In this document: in pieces, positions 15,428-24,626 of the stretch
Numbering within the stretch: position 1 is the stretch's first letter
How the letters are laid out: every line of letters begins with the position of its first letter
Source of the DNA: Nitrospirillum sp034653355
GTDB lineage: Bacteria > Pseudomonadota > Alphaproteobacteria > Azospirillales > Azospirillaceae
Assembly (NCBI RefSeq): GCF_034653355.1
Contig: NZ_JAYEER010000004.1
Coordinates: 496,001-560,000, forward strand
DNA length: 64,000 bases
Reading direction: 5' to 3'
Position numbers and translations under genes: made by a program
Notes under the pieces: model-generated
What the model saw: the letters and a program-made list of their open reading frames with translations, nothing else
The model's database searches: none
Told to the model about the DNA's origin: nothing

Positions 15428-17189
15428 TCCCGGGGGGCGGGGCGGGCGCGTGGCCGGTGCCGGCGCCTGTTCCGGTTTGCCCGGTTCCCGTTCCATTTTG
15501 CAGGGCATCGACCACCAGGCGCTGCAGGCGCGGCGGGGCGATGGGCTTGTGAACCACCACCACGCCGGCGGCGGTGGCCTGTTCAATCAGCTGGGGATCG
15601 GTGTCGCCCGTCACCAACATGCCGCCGACATCCCCGCCATAGCGCTTGCGGATGTCGGCGATGATGTCCATGCCACGCCGGTCGCCCGGCAGGCGGTTGT
15701 CGGAAATGACCAGGCGCGGGGCCATGTCGGCCTTGTCCAGCCCCTCGAACAGCGCTTCGGGCGTGGGGGCGGCCAGGGGCACGCAGCCCCAGTCCTCCAC
15801 CATGGCCTCCAGCGCCGCCAGTTGCAGCGGGTCGTCCTCCAGCAGGGCCACCAGCACGCCGCTGGGCTGCTGATCCTTCGACGGTTCCTCGACCGGCTCG
15901 GGACCGGGGGCGGCCGCCACGGGCCGCGCTTCCGCCACCAGGATGGGGCGGGGGGCGGGCGCCCGAACCGTTTCGGCCAGGGGCAGGGTGATGGTGAAGC
16001 CGGACCCCCGGTTGGGGGTGGAGACGACGGTGACCGTCAGGCCCAGCAGGGTGGCCGTTTTCTTGACGATGGCCAGGCCCAGGCCGAGGCCGTGCTGCGC
16101 CTCGCGCTTGGGCTGCCCGCCTTTGGCTTGGGTGGTCGGGGTGCCGGCCGCGGTCTCGCCCCGGTAGAACTCATCGAAGATGAAGGGCAGCTGGTCGGCC
16201 GGAATGCCGCAGCCGGTGTCCCACACCTGCAGCTGCACCGAGGTGCCCCGGTGCCGGCAGCCGATGAGGATGCCGCCCTTGCGGGTATGGCGCACGGCGT
16301 TGACGATCAGGTTGCGCACCATGCGGTCGATCAGCACGGGGTCGCTGTCGACCTGGGCGGTGGTGGGGACGCAGCGCAGCCTGACGCCGTTGGCGGCGGC
16401 CAGGGGCCGGAACTCGCCCGCCAGCCGCTCCATCACCGTGGACAGGGCGAAGCGCGTGGGCGTGGGCGTGACGGTCGCGGCCTCCAGCGCGGAGATCTGG
16501 ACCAGGGCGTTCAGCAGATCCTCGGTGGCGTCCAGCGATTCCGTCAGCTTGGTCGCCAAGTCGCGCTGGGGGGCGTCGGTCAGCCGGCTTTCCAGCAGGT
16601 GCAGGAACAGGCGCATGGCCTGGAAGGGCTGGCGCAGATCGTGGCTGGCGGCGGCGAGGAAGCGGGACTTGGCGCGATTGGCGCGCTCCGCTTCCGCCTT
16701 CACCGCCTGCGCCTCCGCCAGGGCCACGGCGCCGCGGCGGGCCGCCTCCAGCGTGATGTCCAGGCCCAGGCCGACGATGCCGGTGACGCGGCCGTCCGCC
16801 TCGCGGTGGGGCTCCAGCACCAGGTCGTACAGCCGGCTTTCCGTTTCCCCCGGGATTTCCAGGCGGAACATGTGCCGCTCGCCCCGGCCGGTTTCCAGGA
16901 TGCGGCCCTTGATGGCGTGCAGGGTGGTGAAGCCCTCCGCGCTCTTGCCGCGGCCGTTGCGGATGTCCAGGTCGGTCAAGCCCAGCACGCCGGGGCCGAA
17001 GGCCGCCACGGGTCCCTTCGCCCAGACATAGCGCAGGTCGTTGTCCTGCACGAAGGCCAGCAAGGGAGCGGGCGCCGACAAGCGGTTCAGCAAGGCGTTC
17101 TCCGCTTTCAGGGCGGCGTTTTCCGCGCGCAGACGGGCCAATTCTTCCCGCTGCTTTCCCTGCTCCCGGCCCAGAATGCGATTTAACAT
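15384..17189 (-). CDS. PAS-containing hybrid histidine kinase with C-terminal receiver
   Basis: 601 aa, no membrane segment, so probably cytoplasmic. Order: a coiled coil at about 8-38 (REELARLRAENAALKAENAL), a PAS domain at about 45-165 (FVQDNDLRYVWAKGP, DLVLEPHREADGRVTGIVGLG), a HisKA domain at about 180-250 with the phospho-acceptor His in AASHDLRQPFQAMRL, and a HATPase with N box RMVRNLIVNAVRHT, G1 DTGCGIP and G2 GLGLGLAIVKK. A receiver follows at about 455-575 with acidic EDD, VISDNRLP (phospho-Asp) and a Lys in VVHKP. No separate response regulator is adjacent. The stop region overlaps yajQ by 44 bases tail to tail. Confidence 0.9.
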   Translation of the reverse strand: MLNRILGREQGKQREELARLRAENAALKAENALLNRLSAPAPLLAFVQDNDLRYVWAKGPVAAFGPGVLGLTDLDIRNGRGKSAEGFTTLHAIKGRILETGRGERHMFRLEIPGETESRLYDLVLEPHREADGRVTGIVGLGLDITLEAARRGAVALAEAQAVKAEAERANRAKSRFLAAASHDLRQPFQAMRLFLHLLESRLTDAPQRDLATKLTESLDATEDLLNALVQISALEAATVTPTPTRFALSTVMERLAGEFRPLAAANGVRLRCVPTTAQVDSDPVLIDRMVRNLIVNAVRHTRKGGILIGCRHRGTSVQLQVWDTGCGIPADQLPFIFDEFYRGETAAGTPTTQAKGGQPKREAQHGLGLGLAIVKKTATLLGLTVTVVSTPNRGSGFTITLPLAETVRAPAPRPILVAEARPVAAAPGPEPVEEPSKDQQPSGVLVALLEDDPLQLAALEAMVEDWGCVPLAAPTPEALFEGLDKADMAPRLVISDNRLPGDRRGMDIIADIRKRYGGDVGGMLVTGDTDPQLIEQATAAGVVVVHKPIAPPRLQRLVVDALQNGTGTGQTGTGAGTGHAPAPPPGISPGNSRIAAAARS

Positions 17190-17350
17190 GGCCCCGACCA
17201 GACGTTTTACTTGGCAGGCCCCGAGTTAATCCTCTTTTAGGCCAAAAGCGAAGTGTGCCCTTGGGCGTAGGCCCCCAGGGGGAGGCCATCCGGCAGAGAT
17301 GCCAAAGGGGAAGGCGCCGTTCCATAACCCTTTGGTACCTATCGACTTGC

Positions 17351-18337
17351 TCATCCCCATAAGGCGGGGGGTGGCGGGGCGGCGATGGTATCGTCGTACC
17401 GCATCCCGGGCATTCGGTCGCGGGCCAGCAGCAAAGGCCCGTCCAGATCGACGAAGGCCGCCCCCTGGGCCAGCAGGTGGGCCGGCGCCATGGAGAGCGA
17501 GGTCGCCACCATGCAGCCCACCATGACCCGCAGGCCCGCCGCCTCGCAGGCCGCCTTCAGGGCCAGCGCCTCGGTCAGGCCGCCGGTCTTGTCCAGCTTG
17601 ATGTTGGCCACCTGGTAGCGGCCGATCAGGGCGTCCAGGCTGTCCAGCCCGTGCACCAATTCGTCGGCGCCCAGCGGGATGGGGCAGGCGTAGCCGGCCA
17701 GGTCGGCGTCGCGGCCGGCCGGCAAGGGCTGTTCCAGCAACTCCACCCCCAGGCCCGCCAGCGCCGGGGCGTAGCGGCCCAGCTGGTCCAGGGTCCAGCC
17801 CTCGTTGGCGTCCACCATGAGGCGGGACCGCGGCGCGCTCTCCCGCACCGCCGCCACCCGCTCCAGGTCGCCCTCGCCCGTCAGCTTCAGCTTCAGGAAG
17901 GGGCAATGGGCGGCGGCGCGTGCGGCGGCGCCCATGTTTTCCGGGGTGTCCACCGACAGGGTGTAGGCGGTGGCAAGGGGGACGGGCGCCGCCGTCAGGC
18001 CGGCCAGGCGCCAGGCGGGAACGCCCGTCCGCTTGGCCTCAAGATCCCACAAGGCGCAGTCCAGGGCGTTGCGGGCCGCCCCCGGCGGCAGACGGCTTTG
18101 CAGGTCCGCCCGGGTCAGGCCGGCGGCCACGGCGGGCGCCAGCGCCTCCAGGGCCGCCATCACGCCGGCCACCGTCTCGCCATAACGGGCATAGGGCACG
18201 CACTCGCCCCGGCCGGTGACCTCCTCGGTCGTCACCTCCGCCACCACCACATGGGCCTCGGTCTTGGCGCCGCGGGAGATGCGGAAGGTGCCACGGATGG
18301 GAAAGGTTTCGGCACGAACGGTCAACGAGCAGGGCAT
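17351..18337 (-). CDS. L-Ala-D/L-Glu (dipeptide) epimerase, enolase superfamily
   Basis: 328 aa. Two-domain enolase-superfamily protein of the muconate-lactonizing subgroup. The catalytic Lys pair is in FLKLKLTG, metal ligands in LMVDANEGWT (Asp), LLEQPLPAG (Glu) and GADELVHG (Asp), and the second catalytic Lys in NIKLDKTGG. The C-terminal MVGCMVATSLSMAPAHLLAQGA matches dipeptide epimerases (YcjG type), which interconvert L-Ala-D-Glu and L-Ala-L-Glu during murein peptide recycling. Substrate is an inference from subgroup similarity. Divergent from the membrane protein gene at 18461. Confidence 0.87.
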   Translation of the reverse strand: MPCSLTVRAETFPIRGTFRISRGAKTEAHVVVAEVTTEEVTGRGECVPYARYGETVAGVMAALEALAPAVAAGLTRADLQSRLPPGAARNALDCALWDLEAKRTGVPAWRLAGLTAAPVPLATAYTLSVDTPENMGAAARAAAHCPFLKLKLTGEGDLERVAAVRESAPRSRLMVDANEGWTLDQLGRYAPALAGLGVELLEQPLPAGRDADLAGYACPIPLGADELVHGLDSLDALIGRYQVANIKLDKTGGLTEALALKAACEAAGLRVMVGCMVATSLSMAPAHLLAQGAAFVDLDGPLLLARDRMPGMRYDDTIAAPPPPALWG

Positions 18338-18460
18338 AGGGATAGGCCTCAGGCGAAAGGTGCCGCCGGCGGCGGGGCGCGGCAACATAACGCTTCGCCA
18401 CGGCCGACACGATCCGGCATTCTCCGGGACGGCGGGATGGTAGTCGAGGGTTGGGTGGTT

Positions 18461-19285
18461 ATGGAGGATGTGCGGCGCAAGCCGATGGTCTGGCATGAGG
18501 CGGCGGCCGCGTTCCGCGAGGTCCTGTCCGATCCCGGGCGTACTGTGCGTTTCGCCGGCATGCCGGCCCTGGTGATGATGGCCCTCTATATCGTTCTGGC
18601 GCTGACCCATCCCCGGCCGGTGGATCCCGCGCTGGAAGACGCGTGGGAGAACGAGGTTCTGCCCTTCCATCTCATCCCCATGATCTTCAACGCCTGGTTC
18701 TTCATCCGCATGCAGGTGTGGTGGGCGCGCTGGGTGCTGCAGGCCGATGACGGGGTGGGCTTCCTCAGCCCCAGCCTGGGCCGGCGGGAATTGACCTATC
18801 TGGGCTGGGTGCTGGCGGCCATGGTCAGCGCCTTGCCGGTGGGGCTCTTCCTGCTGCCTTCCCTGCGCTTGATGGATGGCGCCCTGGTGGCGCTGGACAT
18901 GGAGATGCCGGAATTGGTGGCGGGCGGCCTGTTCGTGCTGGTGGCCCTGCCACTGGTGCTGATCATGATGGGCATCTTCGGCCGCCTGATGGTGGGGGTG
19001 GTGCCCGTGGCCGTGGGCGGCGCCGCGTCCTTCCGCCTGGGCTGGATCGCCACGCGGGGCCTGTCCGCGCGGCTGACGGCGCTCAGCCTGCTGACGGTGT
19101 TGCCCTCGTTCATCACGCCGTTGTTCAGCCGGCTGACCGATCCGGTGGAGATCGCCGCCAGCTATGCCGTCAGCGTTGGCCTCTATGGCGTGGGCTGGGG
19201 CGCCTATGCCGTCATGCTGGCCCGCTTCTATGGCCTGACCCTGGGCCGCACCCGCCGCCAGGCGCCGGTCGCGGCGCCGTCTTGA
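18461..19285 (+). CDS. Polytopic membrane protein of unknown function
   Basis: 274 aa with about six hydrophobic segments: PALVMMALYIVLALTHP, LTYLGWVLAAMVSALPVGLFLL, LVAGGLFVLVALPLVLIMMGIF, LMVGVVPVAVGGAASF, ALSLLTVLPSFI and AVSVGLYGVGWGAYAVML. There are no catalytic motifs I recognise, and the protein is probably in the inner membrane. I prefer ATG 18461 because GAGGG precedes it, with ATG 18437 as an alternative. It lies between a divergent epimerase and a convergent FG-GAP gene, so it is probably monocistronic. Confidence 0.65.
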   Translation: MEDVRRKPMVWHEAAAAFREVLSDPGRTVRFAGMPALVMMALYIVLALTHPRPVDPALEDAWENEVLPFHLIPMIFNAWFFIRMQVWWARWVLQADDGVGFLSPSLGRRELTYLGWVLAAMVSALPVGLFLLPSLRLMDGALVALDMEMPELVAGGLFVLVALPLVLIMMGIFGRLMVGVVPVAVGGAASFRLGWIATRGLSARLTALSLLTVLPSFITPLFSRLTDPVEIAASYAVSVGLYGVGWGAYAVMLARFYGLTLGRTRRQAPVAAPS

Positions 19286-19306
19286 TGGCGGTTCCGCCCC
19301 CGGGGT

Positions 19307-20692
19307 TCAGCACGTCGGTTGCTGGCCCAGGCTGGGATGATGGACCACCATCAGGCGACAGAGGTCGGGCCGTTCCACCCGCAGGGTGGCGCCGTCGGGC
19401 CAGGTGATTTCCAGCAGGTCGACCAGCGTCAGTTCACCCAGGCCGAAATGGGCCACGGGTTCGCGCTGGTAGGGGCCGCCGGATCCGCTGGTGATGCTGC
19501 GCAGCTGGCGTCGGCCGCCGGCGGTCAGGCAGACGGTGGCGCCACGCGCGGGCGCGCCGCCCGCCGTCAGCGGCAGGACGCGCAGCCAGTTGTTCCCGGT
19601 GGGGGAGGCTAGGAACAGCGACAGGGGCTGGGCCTCACCGTCGCCGTGGCCCAGCAGCAGCTCCAGCTGGCCGTCGCCGTCGATGTCGGCCACCACGGCG
19701 GCCGTGCCCAGCCCCTCCGGCTCGGCGGCGTCGCCCACGTCGATGGACACCCAGCGGTCCTCCCGCCAGGCGAACAGGCGGTTGGGCTGGCCGTGCATGT
19801 TGAAGAACAGCTCCTCATAGCCGTCATTGTCGAAGTCGGCGGCGATGACGGCGCCCACGGGACCCGGCTGCGCCATCTCCGCCGGCGTCACATCGACGAA
19901 GCCGCCGCCGGCGCGATGTTGGAACAGGCGTTGCGGCCCCTGAAGGTTGCCCAGCAGCAGATCGACCAGCCCGTCGCCGTCGGCGTCCAGGATGGTGGCG
20001 GCGCTGGCGTCGGCGACGGGGTCGTCCAGCCCCACCTCGTCCGCGATCTCCTCGTACTGGCCGCCGCCCAGGTTGCGGAACAGCAGGTTGGGGCCGTTGG
20101 CGCAACCGACGAACAGGTCGGGCAGGGAGCCGGTGAGGCAGGACCCCAGCAGCAGGCGGGCGTCGGCCTCGATGTCCAGGCCGGCCTCCTCCGCCACCTC
20201 GTGCAGGCGGCCGCGGCGGTCCAGCTCGAACAGCTGCAAGGGCACCCCCTGGCCGCCGACCACGATGCTGTAGCGGCCCGTGCCGTGGCGGTCCAGGCAG
20301 GCCAGCGCCGTCCCGGCGGCGCGGTTGGCGGCGGCGAAGTTTTCCGGCAGGGACGCCAGGTCGACCCAGCGGTTGCCGAAGCAGGCGAACAACCGGTCGG
20401 GCGTGGGCACGGCGCCCGCCGCGACGGGTTCGTTCAATATGTAGAGCTCTTCGCGGCCATCGCCGTCCATGTCGGCGAACAAGGCCGCCCGGGCGCACGC
20501 CCTGGCATCGGCCAGGGGCCCCGCCGGATGCTCCACCAAGGCGCCGCCATCCCAGCTTAGCACCCGGTTGGGCGCATCGGCGCAGGTGACGACGAAATCG
20601 AAGCGTCCATCACCATCTATGTCCCCCACCGCTATGCCGGCACAAGATATAGGGGGGTTAGGAACGATGAGGTTGGAGCACGCGATGAACAT
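19307..20692 (-). CDS. FG-GAP/VCBS repeat protein with ASPIC-UnbV-like end
   Basis: 461 aa. It contains at least five calcium-loop repeats of the form DxDxDGxxD: DIDGDGRFDFVV (about 24), DMDGDGREELYI (about 74), DADGDGLVDLLL, DFDNDGYEELFF and DIDGDGQLELLL. Such repeats make a seven-bladed beta-propeller that binds calcium. The C-terminal 100 residues (TVCLTAGGRRQLRSITSGSGGPYQ, FGLGELTLVDLLEITWPDG) match the ASPIC/UnbV domain of CRTAC1-like proteins. There is no clear signal peptide at the chosen start (MFIACSNLIVP), so its location is uncertain. No partner is evident. Confidence 0.82.
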   Translation of the reverse strand: MFIACSNLIVPNPPISCAGIAVGDIDGDGRFDFVVTCADAPNRVLSWDGGALVEHPAGPLADARACARAALFADMDGDGREELYILNEPVAAGAVPTPDRLFACFGNRWVDLASLPENFAAANRAAGTALACLDRHGTGRYSIVVGGQGVPLQLFELDRRGRLHEVAEEAGLDIEADARLLLGSCLTGSLPDLFVGCANGPNLLFRNLGGGQYEEIADEVGLDDPVADASAATILDADGDGLVDLLLGNLQGPQRLFQHRAGGGFVDVTPAEMAQPGPVGAVIAADFDNDGYEELFFNMHGQPNRLFAWREDRWVSIDVGDAAEPEGLGTAAVVADIDGDGQLELLLGHGDGEAQPLSLFLASPTGNNWLRVLPLTAGGAPARGATVCLTAGGRRQLRSITSGSGGPYQREPVAHFGLGELTLVDLLEITWPDGATLRVERPDLCRLMVVHHPSLGQQPTC

Positions 20693-20847
20693 CAGGCGAC
20701 CCTCCAGGGCATCGGGCGGCCCCTTTCAGGCAGGTTCCGCACCGTCATTAACCATGGCTGGCGGGCAGGATACCCCATGCTGGCCGCAGGATGCCTGGGC
20801 TTTTCGGACGCAATGGAAAAATGCCCTTCGGAGGTACAAAAAATCCA

Positions 20848-20875
20848 TTGGCGTCCTGTCACGATTTGGTAGGAT
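20848..20875 (+). promoter_or_regulatory. Possible nrdA promoter
   Basis: TTGGCG (20848-20853) and TAGGAT (20870-20875) with 16 bases between them are each two bases away from the sigma70 consensus. They would start transcription near 20882, upstream of the DnaA-like boxes. Weak evidence. Confidence 0.3.
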
Positions 20876-20914
20876 CAGCCCTCGTTGCCGCTAGATGTGG
20901 TGTCCGGTCCTCGG

Positions 20915-20951
20915 TTATCCACAGCGCAATTCATACACAGCCTGGGGATAA
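20915..20951. promoter_or_regulatory. Cluster of three DnaA-like boxes before nrdA
   Basis: TTATCCACA at 20915-20923 equals the strong E. coli DnaA box. TCATACACA at 20931-20939 differs by one base, and the complement of 20943-20951 reads TTATCCCCA, also one base off. The cluster ends 3 bases before the nrdA ATG. DnaA regulates nrdAB in E. coli; the same here is an inference. Confidence 0.6.
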
Positions 20952-20954
20952 GTC

Positions 20955-22796
20955 ATGCGGGACGGAGACGTTTTCGGCAGGATTCAAGTTGCTAACCGTC
21001 CGGCGGTCGTTGTGGATCATTCCCGGGACGATCTGCTGACGGCGTTCGGCAAGGCCACCTTGACCGATCGCTACCTGCTGCCCGGTGAAAGCTTCCAGGA
21101 TCTGTTCGCGCGCGTGGCCAGCTACTACGCCGACGACGCGGCCCACGCCCAGCGGCTGTACGACTATATCTCCAAACTGTGGTTCATGCCGGCCACGCCG
21201 GTGCTGTCCAACGGCGGCACCTCGCGCGGCCTGCCCATCAGCTGCTTCCTCAACGAGTGCAACGACAGCCTGAAGGGCATCGTCGACCTCTGGAACGAGA
21301 ACGTGTGGCTGGCCTCGCGCGGCGGCGGCATCGGCAGCTACTGGGGCAACCTGCGCTCCATCGGCGAGAAGGTCGGCGGCAACGGCAAGACCTCCGGCGT
21401 CGTGCCCTTCATCCGCGTGATGGACAGCCTGACCCTGGCCATCAGCCAGGGCAGCCTGCGCCGTGGTTCCGCCGCGACCTACCTGCCGGTCTCCCATCCC
21501 GAGATCGAGGAATTCATCGAGATGCGCCGCCCCACCGGCGGCGACCCGAACCGCAAGGCGCTGAACCTGCACCACGGCGTGGTCATCCCCGACGCCTTCA
21601 TGCGCGCGGTCGAGGCCGATGACGAGTGGGCGCTGACCAGTCCCAAGGACGGCTCCGTCATCCGCCGCATCTCCGCGCGCAGCTTGTGGATCCGCATCCT
21701 GACCGCCCGCATCGAGACGGGTGAGCCCTACCTGCTGTTCATCGACCATGTGAACCGCGCCATGCCGGAACACCACAAGCTGGCCGGCCTGTCGGTGAAG
21801 ATGTCCAACCTGTGCAGCGAGATCACGCTGCCCACCGGGCTGGACCAGCTGGGCAAGGAGCGCACGGCCGTCTGCTGCCTGTCGTCCCTGAACCTGGAAT
21901 ATTTCCTGGAGTGGCAGGACCATCCCACCTTCATCGAGGATACCCTGCGCTTCCTCGACAACGTCATGAGCGACTTCATCGAGAAGGCGCCGGACGACAT
22001 GGAGCGCGCCCGCTATTCCGCCATGCGCGAACGCTCGGTGGGCCTGGGCGTCATGGGCTTCCACAGCTTCCTGCAGAGCCAGGGCCTGCCCATCGAGGGC
22101 GTGATGGCCAAGGTGTGGAACAAGCGCATGTTCGCCCACATCAAGCGGCAGGCCGACGAGGCCTCGCTGAAGCTGGGCCGCGAGCGCGGCGCCTGCCCGG
22201 ACGCCGCCGACTACGGCTCGGAGGAGCGCTTCTCCAACAAGATCGCCATCGCGCCCACCGCCAGCATCTCTATCATCTGCGGCGGCGCCTCGCCGGGCAT
22301 CGAGCCGGCGGCGGCCAACGCCTTCAACCACAAGACCTTGTCCGGGTCGTTCTCGGTGCGTAACAAGTACCTTGAGCAGGTGCTGGCGACCTACGGCCGC
22401 AATGACGAGGACACCTGGTCGTCCATCACCCTGAACGGCGGTTCCGTCCAGCACCTGGACTTCCTGTCGGACCTGGAGCGTGATGTCTTCAAGACGGCGT
22501 TCGAACTGGACCAGCGCTGGCTGATCGAGCATGCGGCCGACCGCACGCCGTTCATCTGCCAGTCGCAGAGCCTGAACATCTTCCTGCCGGCCGACGTGCA
22601 TAAGCGCGACCTGCACCAGATCCACTTCCAGGCCTGGAAGAAGGGCGTGAAGAGCCTCTACTATCTCCGCTCCATGTCCATCCAGCGGGCGGAGGCCGAC
22701 ATCGGCGCCGTCGTGGCCAAGAAGACGGAAGCGAAAGCCAGCGCCCCGGCGGCCGTGGAAACCAACAACTATGAGGAATGCCTGGCTTGCCAGTGA
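20955..22796 (+). CDS. nrdA: Ribonucleoside-diphosphate reductase, class I alpha subunit
   Basis: 613 aa. Catalytic subunit that turns NDPs into dNDPs. Active-site residues are present: C97 (PISCFLNEC), N285/C287/E289 in MSNLCSEITL, C307-C308 (CCLSSLNLEYF), the radical-transfer Tyr pair in KSLYYLRS, and a C-terminal redox pair in EECLACQ. It lacks the N-terminal ATP-cone, so it is shorter than the 760-aa E. coli NrdA and probably has no overall-activity site. nrdB lies 788 bases downstream. DnaA-like boxes overlap its leader; I found no convincing NrdR box. Confidence 0.95.
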   Translation: MRDGDVFGRIQVANRPAVVVDHSRDDLLTAFGKATLTDRYLLPGESFQDLFARVASYYADDAAHAQRLYDYISKLWFMPATPVLSNGGTSRGLPISCFLNECNDSLKGIVDLWNENVWLASRGGGIGSYWGNLRSIGEKVGGNGKTSGVVPFIRVMDSLTLAISQGSLRRGSAATYLPVSHPEIEEFIEMRRPTGGDPNRKALNLHHGVVIPDAFMRAVEADDEWALTSPKDGSVIRRISARSLWIRILTARIETGEPYLLFIDHVNRAMPEHHKLAGLSVKMSNLCSEITLPTGLDQLGKERTAVCCLSSLNLEYFLEWQDHPTFIEDTLRFLDNVMSDFIEKAPDDMERARYSAMRERSVGLGVMGFHSFLQSQGLPIEGVMAKVWNKRMFAHIKRQADEASLKLGRERGACPDAADYGSEERFSNKIAIAPTASISIICGGASPGIEPAAANAFNHKTLSGSFSVRNKYLEQVLATYGRNDEDTWSSITLNGGSVQHLDFLSDLERDVFKTAFELDQRWLIEHAADRTPFICQSQSLNIFLPADVHKRDLHQIHFQAWKKGVKSLYYLRSMSIQRAEADIGAVVAKKTEAKASAPAAVETNNYEECLACQ

Positions 22797-22871
22797 GCCG
22801 TTGATCCACGATCGATGGCTCCAGGGGCCGGTCTTCCTGGATCGGTCCATTGATGCTGGCGGGGAAGTCGC

Positions 22872-23526
22872 ATGCGGGTTGTGAAGGCACTGGCCAGGGT
22901 GGCCTTGGCGGGCGCCCTGGGGTTCGGCCTGGCGGGATGCGGGGGGCATGACCTGCCTGTGAACCCCTACCTGCAACTGGTGCCGGTCAGCCCGTCGGGG
23001 CAGATATTGGGACCGCCCTCGGGCAGCCAGCTTCAGTACAAGGCGGTGCTGATGCTCTGGTTCCACCAGACGGACGCCAACCACGATGGCGTGCTGACCC
23101 GGGATGAGGTCATCGCCGACGCGGACCGGCAGTTTCGACCTGTTCGACCTGGACCACGATGGCAGCATCACCTCGGCCGAGTTGGAGAAGTACCGCCTGA
23201 CCCAGCCTTTCCGGCCGCAACCGCATCCGGTGACGCCGCTGTTGGGCGCCCAGGAGCGCGCGGTGCAGCCGGATTCGGTGGAGGCGCTGCCGAACGGGGC
23301 CAGTTACCAGGGATCCCGGGTGCGCCTGCAGGTGGGCCTGGACCCGGTGATGTCGGCCGACACCGATAGCGATTTCCGGGTGACCCGCGAGGAATTGCGC
23401 GCCCAGTCGCTGCGCAAGTTCGACAAGTGGGACGCCGACCACGACGGCAAGGTGACCGCCGATGAGTTCCTGGCGGCGATGATGGCGCCCTTCGAGGCGC
23501 TGACGAAGTCGTCAGGTTGGTTCTGA
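22872..23526 (+). pseudogene. EF-hand lipoprotein gene with one frameshift
   Basis: It starts with a lipoprotein signal (VALAGALGFGLAGCGG, lipobox LAGC) and a first EF-hand loop DANHDGVLTRDE in one frame. After the TTT at 23133-23135 the similarity continues one frame over: DLDHDGSITSAE, then DTDSDFRVTREE and DADHDGKVTADE, giving four EF-hand loops in all. Deleting one T restores a 217-aa periplasmic calcium-binding lipoprotein. It lies between nrdA and nrdB with 75 and 58 bases either side, all on the same strand. Intact reading on both sides suggests a recent mutation or a sequence error. Confidence 0.75.
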
Positions 23527-23584
23527 GCTTTCCGCTCTTGCAGATTCTTTTCACCAACGACGTTTAGACGAACGGATTTCGCCC

Positions 23585-24550
23585 GTGCCCAGCCAGCTTC
23601 TGACCCCGAACCCTGTCTACAAGCCCTTCCGCTATCCGTGGGCCTATGAGGCCTGGCTGACGCAGCAGCGCCTGCACTGGATGCCGGAGGAGGTGCCGCT
23701 GGCCGACGACGTGAAGGATTGGCGCCAGAAGCTGTCGGACGGCGAGCGCAACCTGCTGACCCAGATCTTCCGATTCTTCACCCAGGCCGATGTCGAGGTG
23801 AACAACTGCTATATGAAGAAGTACGCGGCGGTGTTCCAGCCGACCGAAGTGCAGATGATGCTCTCGGCCTTCTCCAACATCGAGACCATCCACATCGCGG
23901 CCTACAGCCACCTGCTGGACACCATCGGCATGCCCGAGGTCGAGTACTCCGCCTTCCTCCACTACAAGGAGATGAAGGACAAGTACGACTACATGCAGGA
24001 ATTCACGGTGGACAACCCCGCCAACATCGCCAAGACCCTGGCGGTGTTCGGCGCTTTCACCGAAGGCCTGCAGCTGTTCGCCTCCTTCGCCATCCTCATG
24101 AACTTCCCGCGCTTCAACAAGATGAAGGGCATGGGGCAGATCGTGACCTGGTCGGTGCGCGACGAGACGCTGCACACCCAGTCCGCCATCCGCCTGTTCC
24201 GCACCTTCGTGGCCGAGAACCCGGAGATCTGGACGGAGGCGTTCCAGAAGGAGCTCTACGTCGCCTGCTCCACCATCGTGGCGCATGAGGACGCCTTCAT
24301 CGACCTGGCGTTCGAGATGGGTGGCGTGCAGGGCCTGACGGCCGAGGACGTCAAGCAGTACATCCGTTGGATCGCCGACCGCCGGCTGGTGCAGCTGGAG
24401 CTGCAGCCCATCTACCGCGTGGAAAAGAATCCGCTGCCGTGGATGGATGTCATGCTGAACGGGGTGGAACACGCCAATTTCTTCGAGAACCGCGCCACGG
24501 AATACAGCAAGGCCGCCACCGGCGGCAGCTGGGACGAGGCGTTCGACTGA
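23585..24550 (+). CDS. nrdB: Ribonucleoside-diphosphate reductase, class I beta subunit
   Basis: 321 aa, GTG start. Ferritin-like radical subunit that partners NrdA. Metal ligands and radical residue are present: D69 (FTQADVEVNN), E100 and H103 with Tyr Y107 in IETIHIAAY, E160 (FTEGLQLF), E194 and H197 (RDETLHTQ). The retained Tyr indicates a tyrosyl-radical enzyme rather than a Tyr-less Ic type. The C-terminal tail lacks the hydrophobic end of E. coli but ends SWDEAFD. A terminator follows. It is separated from nrdA by the EF-hand gene. Confidence 0.95.
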   Translation: MPSQLLTPNPVYKPFRYPWAYEAWLTQQRLHWMPEEVPLADDVKDWRQKLSDGERNLLTQIFRFFTQADVEVNNCYMKKYAAVFQPTEVQMMLSAFSNIETIHIAAYSHLLDTIGMPEVEYSAFLHYKEMKDKYDYMQEFTVDNPANIAKTLAVFGAFTEGLQLFASFAILMNFPRFNKMKGMGQIVTWSVRDETLHTQSAIRLFRTFVAENPEIWTEAFQKELYVACSTIVAHEDAFIDLAFEMGGVQGLTAEDVKQYIRWIADRRLVQLELQPIYRVEKNPLPWMDVMLNGVEHANFFENRATEYSKAATGGSWDEAFD

Positions 24551-24588
24551 CCGCCCCGGTACGGGCGCGGCTCATTCGGGGGTAAGAA

Positions 24589-24616
24589 GGCGCCGGTGTG
24601 ACATCGGCGCCCTTTT
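24589..24616 (+). terminator. Intrinsic terminator after nrdB
   Basis: GGCGCCGGTGT (24589-24599) pairs with ACATCGGCGCC (24601-24611) with one wobble; the innermost pairs probably open as a loop. It is followed directly by CTTTTT. Confidence 0.8.
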
Positions 24617-24626
24617 TCGTTTTAGG

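Noticed and set aside
20881..20954. NrdR box upstream of nrdA
   Set aside because: I looked for a pair of A/C-rich 16-bp NrdR motifs and found none acceptable.
20931..23171. A 746-codon minus-strand open frame antisense to nrdA
   Set aside because: nrdA on the plus strand has all active-site residues; the antisense frame is Val/His/Gln-rich and has no recognisable domain.
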